Shown piece after piece: positions 7,746-18,010 of a DNA stretch of 34,643 nucleotides. The stretch covers positions 1-34,643 of the forward strand of contig JAPPDF010000077.1 of the NCBI GenBank assembly GCA_028875575.1, given 5' to 3'. Every line of letters begins with the position of its first letter. The stretch's first letter is position 1. This stretch comes from Acidobacteriota bacterium. GTDB lineage: Bacteria > Acidobacteriota > Terriglobia > Versatilivoradales > Versatilivoraceae. Below the pieces are notes generated by a model that saw nothing but the letters and a program-made list of their open reading frames with translations, was not told where the DNA came from and ran no database searches. The position numbers and the translations under genes were made by a program.

Positions 7746-8453
7746 ATGAGCTCCAATAATCCGTTGATTCAGTTGGACGACGTGACCAAGGTCTTTATGA
7801 CTGAAGAGATCGAGACTCACGCGCTCTCAAGAATCCACCTGAAAATCAGTAGGGGCGAGTATGTTTCCATCGCGGGTCCATCCGGTTGTGGCAAGTCGAC
7901 GATGCTGTCGATTCTGGGTTTATTGGACTCGCCCACGGAAGGGAGCTACATCTTCAACAGCAGACCGGTGGAGAGCCTTTCCCACTCACAAAGAGCGCGC
8001 ATTCGCAACCGGGAAATAGGCTTCATCTTCCAGAGCTTCAACCTCATTGGCGATCTCTCTGTCTTCGAGAACGTGGAACTGCCACTGGCCTATCGCGGGA
8101 TCAGGTCTTCCGAGCGACGTGACCGCGTTGGCCAGGCTCTCGAAAGGGTCGAAATGGAGCATCGTTCCAAACACCTGCCCAGCCAGTTGTCCGGAGGCCA
8201 GCAGCAGCGTGTAGCCGTGGCAAGAGCCTTGGCCGGTCGACCTCTCATTCTTCTCGCCGATGAACCGACGGGAAACCTGGACTCAAGGAACGGGGAGGCT
8301 GTTATGGAATTGCTTGACGACCTCCACCAGGAAGGGACGACTATCTGCATGGTGACTCATGACCCTCGCTACTCGCGGCACGCCGAACGAACCGTCAACC
8401 TCTTTGACGGACGGGTTGTGGAAGAACAACTGGCGGAAGACTATCAAGTGTAG
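7746..8453 (+). CDS. ABC transporter ATP-binding protein, MacB/LolD type
   Basis: This 235-residue ATPase has Walker A GPSGCGKST, a Q-loop in FIFQSFNLIGDLSVFENV, signature LSGGQQQRVAVARALA, Walker B LILLADEPTG with the following NLDS, and an H-loop in CMVTHDPRY. The combination with the FQSFNL Q-loop is typical of the MacB/LolD/FtsE group, which drives mechanotransmission exporters rather than classical substrate channels. It starts 9 bp after the adaptor gene and precedes the matching permease, so the three form one operon under the promoter at 6365. Confidence 0.95.
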   Translation: MSSNNPLIQLDDVTKVFMTEEIETHALSRIHLKISRGEYVSIAGPSGCGKSTMLSILGLLDSPTEGSYIFNSRPVESLSHSQRARIRNREIGFIFQSFNLIGDLSVFENVELPLAYRGIRSSERRDRVGQALERVEMEHRSKHLPSQLSGGQQQRVAVARALAGRPLILLADEPTGNLDSRNGEAVMELLDDLHQEGTTICMVTHDPRYSRHAERTVNLFDGRVVEEQLAEDYQV

Positions 8454-8499
8454 GTGGCCAACCCTGGCTGGCACATGAGTATTGCCGAGCCTGACTTCC

Positions 8500-11022
8500 A
8501 TGAAAGCTGACAAACCGCTAGTTCCAAGGCAGCCGCAAACGGTGAATCCCAACAAAAAACACCCTGAATTGCTGTCGCTGCTCTCAGACCTGCTTGACCG
8601 TGTCGGCCCAGAATTTCGGATGGCTCTCCGGTCAACATGGAAACACCGCCTGCATTCACTCACGGTGATCACAACAATAGCGCTGGTAATTGCTTCAGGA
8701 AGTGTGATCTTCAGCGTCGTTGATCGAATCCTGTTTCGTGCAACTCCCTATTCCCAAGAGGACACGCTTGTTTCAGTCGGTGTTGTCGCTCCAATCGAGT
8801 CGGTCGAGTTCCTGATGAGCGGCACCTACTTTCAATGGAAAAACAGCGGTGCGTTTAACGCAATGACGTCTTGGAGTGGAGTTACGGATTGCGCCTTTGT
8901 AAACGAAGTCCCCGTGGGTCTCGTTTGCGCGAGGGTCGAGTGGGATTTTTTGCAGGTCCTCGGTGTACCCCTTCAATTGGGAAGAGATTTCGACTGGACA
9001 GAGGATCGCCCCGGGGCGCCGAGAGTGGCGATATTGTCCCATGATCTTTGGAGCAGCCGTTTTGGTCGGAGCCGTGAGGTTATCGGCACGGAATTCTCTT
9101 CTGAAGGAGGACATGTAAGAGTTGTAGGGGTTCTTCCGCGCGACTTTGAATTACCAAACCTGCAGCCTTTTGACATGCTCGTGCCACAGTCTCTCCCTGA
9201 AAGGGCGTATAACCCTGAGGCAGCAACACACATTCTCAGGGCTTTTGCGAGACTTCAATCCGATACGACATTGCAACAAGCGCACGCAAGGCTGCAATCT
9301 CGGTTCCTGGAGATGCTTCAATGGGTGCCGCCAATTCTCCGAAACGAAATAAGTCTTCTCTTACGCCCGATCAGGGAATATCAGCTCGGCAGCGCTCGGC
9401 TGGCTTCCTGGCTTCTCCTCGCCGGCATCATAGCGGTGATACTCGTCGCGTGTGCGAATGTTGCAGGCCTGCTGTACGCTCGCGATGCGGGCCGGAAACA
9501 GGAGCGAGCCATACGGCATGCTCTTGGAGCAACCACGGCAAGGTCGCTCGCCGAAAGCACCGCACAAAATCTGATGCTTGGGTTTGCCGGGGGAATCGCG
9601 GGACTGGGATTGGCAAGCATTCTCTTAGAGGCTCTCATCAGGCTCGCCCCGGATGGAATTCCTTACTTGGATCAGGCCAGTATCAACTGGCGCGTTCTGG
9701 TGTTTGCGATTGGAGCGTCCGTTCTCGCAACGATTCTTCCCAGTGTGTCCATCGCCCTGCAGCGACCACAACTTGGCACGTTGACGGGGGTTCGCACGAC
9801 TCGTTCCGGTCTGGTCCTCCGTCAGTTACTGATTATTGCCCAAGTATCGCTTTCCATGTTTCTGCTGTCGCTGGCCGGGCTCTTGATACGAAGTTTTCTG
9901 AACATACAGACTGAGCAGATTGGAATACGCTCGGAAAAAGTCTTCACTGCAGAAATTCTTTTGGGTTCCCGCTACCCTCTCGCGGAACAACGGCACAGAA
10001 TCTTCGAGACGTTGGAATCTCGAATTCTCCGGCTTCCGGGGGTTGAAGCTGTCGGCGTCAGTGATACGTTGCCGCCAGTCGGCCCTGTTCGCAAAAAGCC
10101 ACTCTCCATCGTTCAGATTTACGGTCGCCCTTTAGCAGAAGAAGGCCAAATCGGATCAGTCAACTGGCGAGCCGTGACTCCCGGGTATTTTCAGGCCCTG
10201 GGCATACCCATCCTGCAGGGCCGAGGGTTTGTGGACGACGACAGGAAGAACAGCGACAAGGTAGTCATCCTCAGCGAGCGTCTTGCCGGAGTTCTCTTTC
10301 CAGGCGAGGAGTCGCTTTCGCAGCATGTGCGTTTTGGTCCTGATGAGCCATGGTGGACAGTCGTTGGGGTGGCTGGAGACGTCAAGAATGAGGGTCTGAC
10401 AGCCTTGCCCGAACCCGAGTTCTACCTCGTGCGCAAGGACGCCGCGGACTTGGGCCTTGGAAATCTTCAGACTGAGGGCACGAGCCGTCGAGCTGTTCTC
10501 GTGGTCCGGAGTGATTCAGCCGTCGAGGCGATGGGGAGGTCGATTCAGTTTGAAGTCGCTAAACTCGATCCAACGCTGCCAGTCAATGTCGAGGCTTTGG
10601 AAGAGAGTATTGCGCAATTGAGGACTCCCTCGCGTTTCAATGCAACTGTACTCGGGTACTTTTCCGTCCTGTCATTGCTGATGGCGTCGGTAGGAATTTA
10701 CGGACTGATCTCGTTCGTTGTAGAAGAGCGGAATCGCGAGCTCGGGATAAGAATGGCGCTTGGAGCGACACGCTGGCACATCGCGAGACTCATCTTGTCG
10801 CATGTGTTGGCCTGGACCGCTACGGGAGCTGTCATCGGGCTGTTCTGTGCTTTCCTGGCCGGAGATCTGGTGGAATCGTTACTGTATCGTGTGAAGGGAA
10901 TCGACTTGTTCACGCAGTTGGTGACGATCGGTGTATTGCTGCTAACAGCTCTTATTGCGGCCACAAGGCCGATTGTCCGCGCCAGTCGGGTCGACCCTGC
11001 AACAGTCTTGCGATACGAATGA
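8500..11022 (+). CDS. MacB/FtsX-family exporter permease, long form
   Basis: An 840-residue permease with duplicated FtsX architecture. TM1 lies near residues 51-76 and is followed by a periplasmic MacB-core domain (about 77-290). The first FtsX block contains LLLAGIIAVILVACANVAGL and RKQERAIRHALGATTAR. A second periplasmic MacB-core domain follows, and the C-terminal FtsX block contains ASVGIYGLISFVVEERNRELGIRMALGAT. The repeated RALGAT-like coupling motif confirms the two halves. The form resembles the long permeases common in Acidobacteria. I chose ATG at 8500; an in-frame TTG at 8482 would add six residues. The likely role is export of a peptide, lipid or small molecule with the adaptor and ATPase upstream. 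The substrate is unknown. Confidence 0.93.
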   Translation: MKADKPLVPRQPQTVNPNKKHPELLSLLSDLLDRVGPEFRMALRSTWKHRLHSLTVITTIALVIASGSVIFSVVDRILFRATPYSQEDTLVSVGVVAPIESVEFLMSGTYFQWKNSGAFNAMTSWSGVTDCAFVNEVPVGLVCARVEWDFLQVLGVPLQLGRDFDWTEDRPGAPRVAILSHDLWSSRFGRSREVIGTEFSSEGGHVRVVGVLPRDFELPNLQPFDMLVPQSLPERAYNPEAATHILRAFARLQSDTTLQQAHARLQSRFLEMLQWVPPILRNEISLLLRPIREYQLGSARLASWLLLAGIIAVILVACANVAGLLYARDAGRKQERAIRHALGATTARSLAESTAQNLMLGFAGGIAGLGLASILLEALIRLAPDGIPYLDQASINWRVLVFAIGASVLATILPSVSIALQRPQLGTLTGVRTTRSGLVLRQLLIIAQVSLSMFLLSLAGLLIRSFLNIQTEQIGIRSEKVFTAEILLGSRYPLAEQRHRIFETLESRILRLPGVEAVGVSDTLPPVGPVRKKPLSIVQIYGRPLAEEGQIGSVNWRAVTPGYFQALGIPILQGRGFVDDDRKNSDKVVILSERLAGVLFPGEESLSQHVRFGPDEPWWTVVGVAGDVKNEGLTALPEPEFYLVRKDAADLGLGNLQTEGTSRRAVLVVRSDSAVEAMGRSIQFEVAKLDPTLPVNVEALEESIAQLRTPSRFNATVLGYFSVLSLLMASVGIYGLISFVVEERNRELGIRMALGATRWHIARLILSHVLAWTATGAVIGLFCAFLAGDLVESLLYRVKGIDLFTQLVTIGVLLLTALIAATRPIVRASRVDPATVLRYE

Positions 11023-11199
11023 TCGGGTCTCCACCACTGTTACCACATATTCCTCGGCCAAGTTCCAGGGCCGAACAAGTTGAAGTCGTTCCGCTGTCTC
11101 TGCCTTGGTTGATGCAGGGGACCGCAACAAGGGAAGCCCTGGCGGGAACGGGTTACCCACCAAGAGGGACCTCGCGATGGGCTAGCCGAGCCATTGGAG

Positions 11200-11272
11200 T
11201 AGCGGGGGGGGGACTCGAACCCCCGACCTAAGGATTATGAGACCTTCGCTCTAACCACTGAGCTACCCCGCC
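11200..11272 (-). tRNA. tRNA with CAU anticodon (Met or Ile2)
   Basis: The 73-nt gene folds as a cloverleaf: acceptor GGCGGGG/CCCCGCT, D-arm GCTC/GAGC, anticodon loop CTCATAA (CAU) and T-arm GGGGG/CCCCC with TTCGAGT. The T-stem and acceptor strand form a run of nine C residues (nine G on the plus strand, 11204-11212). The discriminator is A and no CCA is encoded. CAU can be elongator Met or lysidine-modified Ile2. The D-arm and anticodon loop resemble both, so I leave it open. The anticodon stem has one T-T mismatch next to the loop. Confidence 0.93.
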
Positions 11273-11428
11273 ACAGAGGATTCAGAGTATACCACCTCTT
11301 GCAGGTTGGGGGCGGGGAGGCGGGCGGGTTCGTTGCCGCCTGTCCTTGAATAGCCCATGGGAAGCGTCGGGCAAGGGTTGAGCCGCGAAGGTGGCGGCGG
11401 TGGGTGATGGTGGCGCGGGGTGGCGTTG

Positions 11429-11642
11429 CTTTGGAGAGGCGATGCGTTTCCGAACGGGTGCTTCCTATTCGCCGCATTCGCGGCTGGGTTGACGCAGAAC
11501 CGATACGACCCCGGGTTGCCACCTCCGTCGCCCAGAGGACTCTGCCTTCGCTGCCAAACGCGACTCCTCCCGGGCTCCTCCTGGCTCACCCCGCAGGCGA
11601 CACTGAGTCGCAGCTTCGCAGCTCTATAAGGATGGCCTGTAG
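11429..11642 (+). repeat. Dispersed repeat A, copy 1
   Basis: This stretch shares long blocks with the reverse complement of 17776-17924, including GAACGGGTGCTT, GCCGCATTCGCGGCTGGGT, ATACGACCCCGGGTTG, and CGCAGCT with GCAGCTCTATA. The 14-nt palindrome-like core GCCGCATTCGCGGC lies at 11471-11484 and recurs at 17612, 17869 and 17958. This copy is interrupted by sequence absent from the other. Repeats of this look are common in metagenomic genomes. Confidence 0.7.
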
Positions 11643-11753
11643 GAGACGTTTCCGTGCGTAACCACGTCAACCGCAGCTTCGCAGCTCTCCTCTAACCGAC
11701 AACACTGCCGCGGGATAGGAATTTTCGAAATATTCCCTCGTGTGCCGGCCAAC

Positions 11754-11957
11754 CGGGAGCGCGGGCGTCCCGCCCGCATCCCTTTGCCCATTGCGGTCGC
11801 TGAGCATCAGCACAACTTTGCAGGCAGCCGCCGCGTCGGCAGAAACCGAAACGGCCAGGCCGAAGGAGAGCCAGGGCGCCGTTGCCGGCTGATACAAGTG
11901 GGGGAGATGGCTGAGGCTGTGCCAAGCATTGTGCGGGCGAGACGCCCGCGCTCCCGG
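11754..11957. repeat. Inverted pair of GC-rich hairpins (repeat B)
   Basis: GCGGGCG-TCC-CGCCCGC at 11761-11777 and GCGGGCG-AGA-CGCCCGC at 11933-11949 are perfect 7-bp hairpins with 3-nt loops. Their flanks (CCGGGAGC and GCTCCCGG) are also inverted, so the block is bounded by about 25-bp inverted repeats around 150 bp of unique sequence. A third copy lies at 22845. The arrangement resembles a REP/MITE-like element; no transposase is seen. Confidence 0.65.
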
Positions 11958-12007
11958 GGGGCAGACGCCCCGCACCGTGAGCGCATGTCAACAAAGCATA
12001 GCCGGCC

Positions 12008-14296
<2,289 letters not shown>

Positions 14297-14435
14297 GTCG
14301 GGATTCTCGAACAATGTGGCTATCAGGCCCCCGGATGACTCCAAGCGGCGGGCGGTTCTTGTCGGCTGAAAGCTTGCGTTGGCGGCCTCTTTACAAGGGC
14401 CGGACGGCGTGCTAACGTTCAAAACGCCTACCCGA

Positions 14436-14522
14436 GCGGAAGTGGCGGAATTGGCAGACGCGCTAGATTCAGGTTCTAGTGGCCGCAAGGTCGTGGGGGT
14501 TCAAGTCCCCCCTTCCGCACCA
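14436..14522 (+). tRNA. tRNA-Leu (CAG)
   Basis: The 87-nt class II tRNA has acceptor GCGGAAG/CTTCCGC, anticodon stem CTAGA/TCTAG with loop TTCAGGT (CAG, reading CUG), a variable arm, T-arm GGGGG/CCCCC with TTCAAGT, discriminator A and an encoded CCA at 14520-14522. It lies in the gap between the divergent RNase R and Tat-protein genes. Confidence 0.97.
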
Positions 14523-14567
14523 CCTGTTGCACACGCCTTACACGATACCATCAACCGGGAGAAGGAC

Positions 14568-15938
14568 ATGGAGAAGAGGATGCAGAGCCGAAGACAGTTC
14601 CTGGCCACCGGCGCCGGAGGGCTATTGGGCATGGCGGCTCTCCAACAGCCCTGGCTGGCGCTGGCGGCAAAGAAGACCGCCGATTCGGTCCACGGTCCGA
14701 TCAGGATCACCGACATCGAGAAACACGAAATCCATCCCGACTACGTGGACTGGCTCCACTACGAGCTGAATCACTTCTACGGTCCCACCAAGCGCAGCGT
14801 CTACGTGGTTCACACCAACAAGGGCCTGCAGGGGCTGGGCGAAGGGAGGGACGAGCCGGACGAGGTGCTCGAGAAATACATCGGCACCAGCCCCTTCGAC
14901 TGGGTCGGGGACGAGACCTCCATTCCCATGGCCAAGGCCACCTACGACCTGATGGGCAAGGCGGCCGGAGTCCCGGTCTACAAGCTCTTCGGCCAGCGCT
15001 ACCGGCGCTGGGTGCCCTTCTCCTCCTGGACGGTCTCCACCCATCCGCCCCTCATGGTGGAAGCCGTACAGAAATACTCGGCCATGGGCTACAACTGGAT
15101 GAAGTATCACCTCTCGCCCTTCGAGAACGTCTTCGATCAGCTCGAGGCCATGGAGCAGGTGGCCCCCAAGGGATTCAAGCTGCACTTCGACCTCACCCGC
15201 TTCCACCACTACGGGCACAACCCCGACCTGGTGGAGCGAGTGGCTCGCTCTCCCATTGCCGGCTGCTTCGAGGACCCGCTGGAAACCACCGACATCGACG
15301 CCTACATCGATCTGCGCAAGCGAATCCGGCTGCCCATCCTCATCCACGGCAGCAGGATCCAGCACAGCTTCGAGGTGCTGCGGCGGGCTGCCGACGGCTA
15401 CATCATCGGACACAGCAAGCTGGGCCTGGTCATGCAGCGAGCCGGACTGTTCGCGGCCGCGGGCGTGCCCTTTACCGTCCAATGGGTCGGCGGTGGCATC
15501 ACCCAGGCCATGTTGGTCCACATGCAGGCCGCCTTCAAGACCGCCGACTTCCATATCACCACCGCGGCCGAGACCCTGGCCGGTGACGTGACCAACGAGC
15601 GGTTCAGGCCGACCAACGGCTTCGTGCGTGTCTCGGAGAGCCCCGGCCTGGGAGTGACCCTGAACCGGGAAGCCCTGGAAGAGCTCACCCGGAACCGGCC
15701 TCCCCAGCAGCCGCCCTTCATCCTGAGGACCCGCTTCAAGAACGGGTCCGTGATGTACAACCTGATGAAGCCTCCCGAGACTCGGCATCTGATGGTCCTG
15801 CCCCACCGATGGCGGCTGATTCCCATGGCCTTCGATGCACCGCTTTCGACCGACTACTGGGACAACGACGGGTCCCCCGAGTTCCAGTCCATGATGAAGC
15901 GCCTGGAATCCGAAGCCATGGTGCTGCAGAACGAGTAG
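14568..15938 (+). CDS. Tat-exported enolase-superfamily-like protein
   Basis: A 456-residue protein with a Tat signal (SRRQFLATGAGGLLGMAAL, residues 7-25), so probably folded before export. The body resembles mandelate racemase/muconate-lactonising enzymes: a capping region (about 45-145), then a barrel with Lys179 (MKYH), Asp208 (LHFDLT), Glu235 (CFEDPLE) and a LPILIHGS strand where the third metal carboxylate would be expected. There the sequence has His-Gly-Ser (260-262), so the canonical Mg site may be incomplete. The start is ATG at 14568 behind GGGAGAAGG. In-frame codons upstream run through the Leu tRNA and are not coding. Substrate unknown, perhaps a sugar acid. Confidence 0.75.
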   Translation: MEKRMQSRRQFLATGAGGLLGMAALQQPWLALAAKKTADSVHGPIRITDIEKHEIHPDYVDWLHYELNHFYGPTKRSVYVVHTNKGLQGLGEGRDEPDEVLEKYIGTSPFDWVGDETSIPMAKATYDLMGKAAGVPVYKLFGQRYRRWVPFSSWTVSTHPPLMVEAVQKYSAMGYNWMKYHLSPFENVFDQLEAMEQVAPKGFKLHFDLTRFHHYGHNPDLVERVARSPIAGCFEDPLETTDIDAYIDLRKRIRLPILIHGSRIQHSFEVLRRAADGYIIGHSKLGLVMQRAGLFAAAGVPFTVQWVGGGITQAMLVHMQAAFKTADFHITTAAETLAGDVTNERFRPTNGFVRVSESPGLGVTLNREALEELTRNRPPQQPPFILRTRFKNGSVMYNLMKPPETRHLMVLPHRWRLIPMAFDAPLSTDYWDNDGSPEFQSMMKRLESEAMVLQNE

Positions 15939-16006
15939 GGGAAATTTCGATCGGCCCGGCAGGCCCCGCGAAACCGAAGCTGTCCCAAAGGAGATGACGG
16001 TCACCC

Positions 16007-17578
16007 TTGAGTCCATCCGCAACCGATTCAAACAAGACTGAGAGGCGGCGCCGGCTCCGCTGGTGGCCGGCAGCGGCCATCGGAATTGCCGCCCTGGTCG
16101 CCTTGACCTGGATCTGGTCCGCCGAGGTGAGCCACGAGGCAGTCCGAACCGTCCGGACGGCCATGGTCGTGATCGTTTCCCTGCTGCTGCTCCTCCTGTG
16201 GTGGATGCTGGCCTCGGGCCTGAGATGGAGAGCCAGGTGGTTGGGATTGGCGGCTGTCGTCCTGGTCGGGTTCCTGCTGCGCAGCCTGGTGGCCTATGAG
16301 GGAGTGGACGGCAACCTGGTCCCCATTCTGCGCTGGAGCTGGACCTCCCGGACCGTCCCCGAGATCTCCGGCTCGGGTTCCGGCCTGCACACGGTTACGG
16401 TAGCCGGCGCGGAGACCGACTTTCCCCAGTTTCTGGGCCCCAACCGGGATGCGCGGCTGCCCGGACCCAGGCTGTCCACCGACTGGACCCAACATCCTCC
16501 CAAGGAGCTCTGGAAGCAGCCGATCGGCTTGGGATGGTCCTCCTTCGCCATTGCCGGCGAGCTGGCCGTCACCCAGGAACAGCGCGGCTCACGGCAACTG
16601 GTGGTCGCCTACCAACTGCGCAGCGGCGAGGTCGTCTGGGTCCGCACCGACCAGGGCTCGTTCCAAAGCGCCCTGGGAGGAGACGGCCCGCGGGCCACGC
16701 CCACCATTTCGCGGGAGGGCAGAGTCTACACCCTGAGCCCCAGGGGCCTGCTCAACTGCCTGGAGCTCGAAACCGGCAAGCTGCTCTGGCAACGCAACAT
16801 CGAGACCGAAAACGCGGCCGGCGGCATGCGGTGGGGGCGCAGCTCTTCCCCGCTGCTGGTCGACGACCTGGTGGTGGTCAATCCGGGAGGATCCCCCCAT
16901 CGTTCCCTGGCCGCCTACCGCCAACTCAGCGGCGAGCTGGTCTGGACCTCCGGAAACGCCGTCACTTCCTACGCCTCACCAACCCTGCTCACCCTGCTGG
17001 GCCGGCCTCAGATCGTCATGGTGAATCAGCAGATGGTTACCGCCCATTCGCCCGAGGACGGTCGCATCCTCTGGGAGCAGGCCTTCCCCAGCGGTCAGCC
17101 TCACTGCTCCCAACCGGTGGCCGTAGCCGACGACCTGGTGTTCGTCTCCAGCGGCTATGGAATCGGCAGCAGGCTGTTCCGGATCAGCCCCGGCGAGGAT
17201 GGCAAATACCGTTCGGAAACCGTTTGGGAAAGCCGGGGACTCAAAACCAAGTTCACCAACACCGTCCTGCACAAGGGCTCGATCTACGGCCTGGACGAGG
17301 GGATCCTGGTCTGCCTGGACCCGGAGACGGGCCGGCGGCGATGGAAGCGGGGCCGCTACGGCCACGGCCAGCTCATTCTGGTGGGGGACCTGCTGCTCAT
17401 CACCTCGGAGCAGGGCGAGGTGGCGCTGGTGGAGGCCAATCCCGAGCGGTACCAGGAAGTCGCCCGCTTTCCGGCCCTCGACGGAATCACCTGGAACACG
17501 CCGGCCCTCAGCGGTGACCTTCTGCTGGTCAGGAATCACCAGGAAGCCGCCGCCTACAAACTTCCCGTGGCGCAGTAG
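16007..17578 (+). CDS. Membrane-anchored PQQ-like beta-propeller protein
   Basis: A 523-residue protein with three hydrophobic segments near the N-terminus (about 20-37, 48-65 and 75-92) and then a long propeller domain. The first blade begins with FPQFLGPNRDARLPG, a typical opening of PQQ-like WD proteins in Planctomycetes and Acidobacteria. Blade repeats such as LETGKLLWQRN, PEDGRILWEQ and PETGRRRWKRG follow. The blades lack clear PQQ-binding and catalytic residues, so it is more likely a BamB-like scaffold or a non-enzymatic propeller. The start is TTG at 16007; AAGGAG lies 13 nt upstream, a long spacing, and an ATG at 15994 in another frame gives only 15 codons. It may be co-transcribed with the preceding gene. 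Confidence 0.8.
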   Translation: MSPSATDSNKTERRRRLRWWPAAAIGIAALVALTWIWSAEVSHEAVRTVRTAMVVIVSLLLLLLWWMLASGLRWRARWLGLAAVVLVGFLLRSLVAYEGVDGNLVPILRWSWTSRTVPEISGSGSGLHTVTVAGAETDFPQFLGPNRDARLPGPRLSTDWTQHPPKELWKQPIGLGWSSFAIAGELAVTQEQRGSRQLVVAYQLRSGEVVWVRTDQGSFQSALGGDGPRATPTISREGRVYTLSPRGLLNCLELETGKLLWQRNIETENAAGGMRWGRSSSPLLVDDLVVVNPGGSPHRSLAAYRQLSGELVWTSGNAVTSYASPTLLTLLGRPQIVMVNQQMVTAHSPEDGRILWEQAFPSGQPHCSQPVAVADDLVFVSSGYGIGSRLFRISPGEDGKYRSETVWESRGLKTKFTNTVLHKGSIYGLDEGILVCLDPETGRRRWKRGRYGHGQLILVGDLLLITSEQGEVALVEANPERYQEVARFPALDGITWNTPALSGDLLLVRNHQEAAAYKLPVAQ

Positions 17579-17775
17579 TCCATGGGCTCACGCCCACGGC
17601 AAAGCGCCGCCGCCGCATTCGCGGCTCAACTCCCCTACGCGACGTTTCCCGATGGCTCCCCCCGGGCCCTTGCCCGGGGCATATTCTAAATAGAAAAGCA
17701 CGTTTCCTCTTGCAGCGTTGTGGGTTCGGGGATAGCTGCGAATGCTGCGGTTGACGTGGGTTGCCCGGCGATACG
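17579..17775. other. Repeat-bearing spacer
   Basis: Non-coding. It carries another copy of the 14-nt repeat-A core GCCGCATTCGCGGC at 17612-17625 in the same orientation as copy 1, and a CCCCGGGCCCTTGCCCGGGG-like hairpin near 17659-17679. The repeat-A block follows directly. Confidence 0.5.
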
Positions 17776-17924
17776 CCACCTACGGGCCATCCCTATAGAG
17801 CTGCGTAGCTGCGGCTCAGGGTAGCCCCGGGTGTCAACCCGGGGTCGTATGGGTTCAGCACCCACCCAGCCGCGAATGCGGCGCATAAAAAGCACCCGTT
17901 CACGAACGCACTGCTTCCCCAAAG
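17776..17924 (-). repeat. Dispersed repeat A, copy 2
   Basis: Reverse-orientation copy of the block at 11429-11642, sharing its core and flanks in the same order. It contains a perfect 8-bp hairpin, CCCCGGGT/ACCCGGGG with a 4-nt loop, at 17825-17844. The 14-nt core is at 17869-17882. Confidence 0.7.
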
Positions 17925-17956
17925 AAACACCCCCCCACGCCACGGACACCCACTGG

Positions 17957-18003
17957 CGCCGCGAATGCGGCGCATAAAAAGCACCCTTCCGGAACGCAAT
18001 GCT
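17957..18003 (-). repeat. Dispersed repeat A, partial copy 3
   Basis: It repeats the end of copy 2: the core at 17958-17971, then GCATAAAAAGCACCC and a diverged GGAACGCAATGCTT. It stops a few bases before the end of the Nramp-like gene at 18011. Confidence 0.65.
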
Positions 18004-18010
18004 TTACCAA

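Larger units (their letters stand above)
11273..12007. other. Repeat-rich intergenic spacer
   Basis: No gene is supported between the CAU tRNA and RNase R. The stretch is made largely of dispersed repeats, described separately at 11429-11642 and 11754-11957. Open frames here are low-complexity translations of the repeats. Confidence 0.6.

Noticed and set aside
8472-8486. TGGCAC...TTGC resembling another sigma-54 promoter before the MacB-like permease
   Set aside because: GG and GC are 12 nt apart instead of 10, which sigma-54 does not tolerate well, and the gene lies inside an operon.
14297-14488. Extended N-terminus of RNase R
   Set aside because: It would be encoded by the antisense of the Leu tRNA and has no family similarity.
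14622-16031. 469-codon open frame antisense to the enolase-like gene
   Set aside because: A shadow of GC-rich codon bias; Gly/Val/His-rich translation with no family resemblance. The opposite strand has a clear Tat signal and domain.
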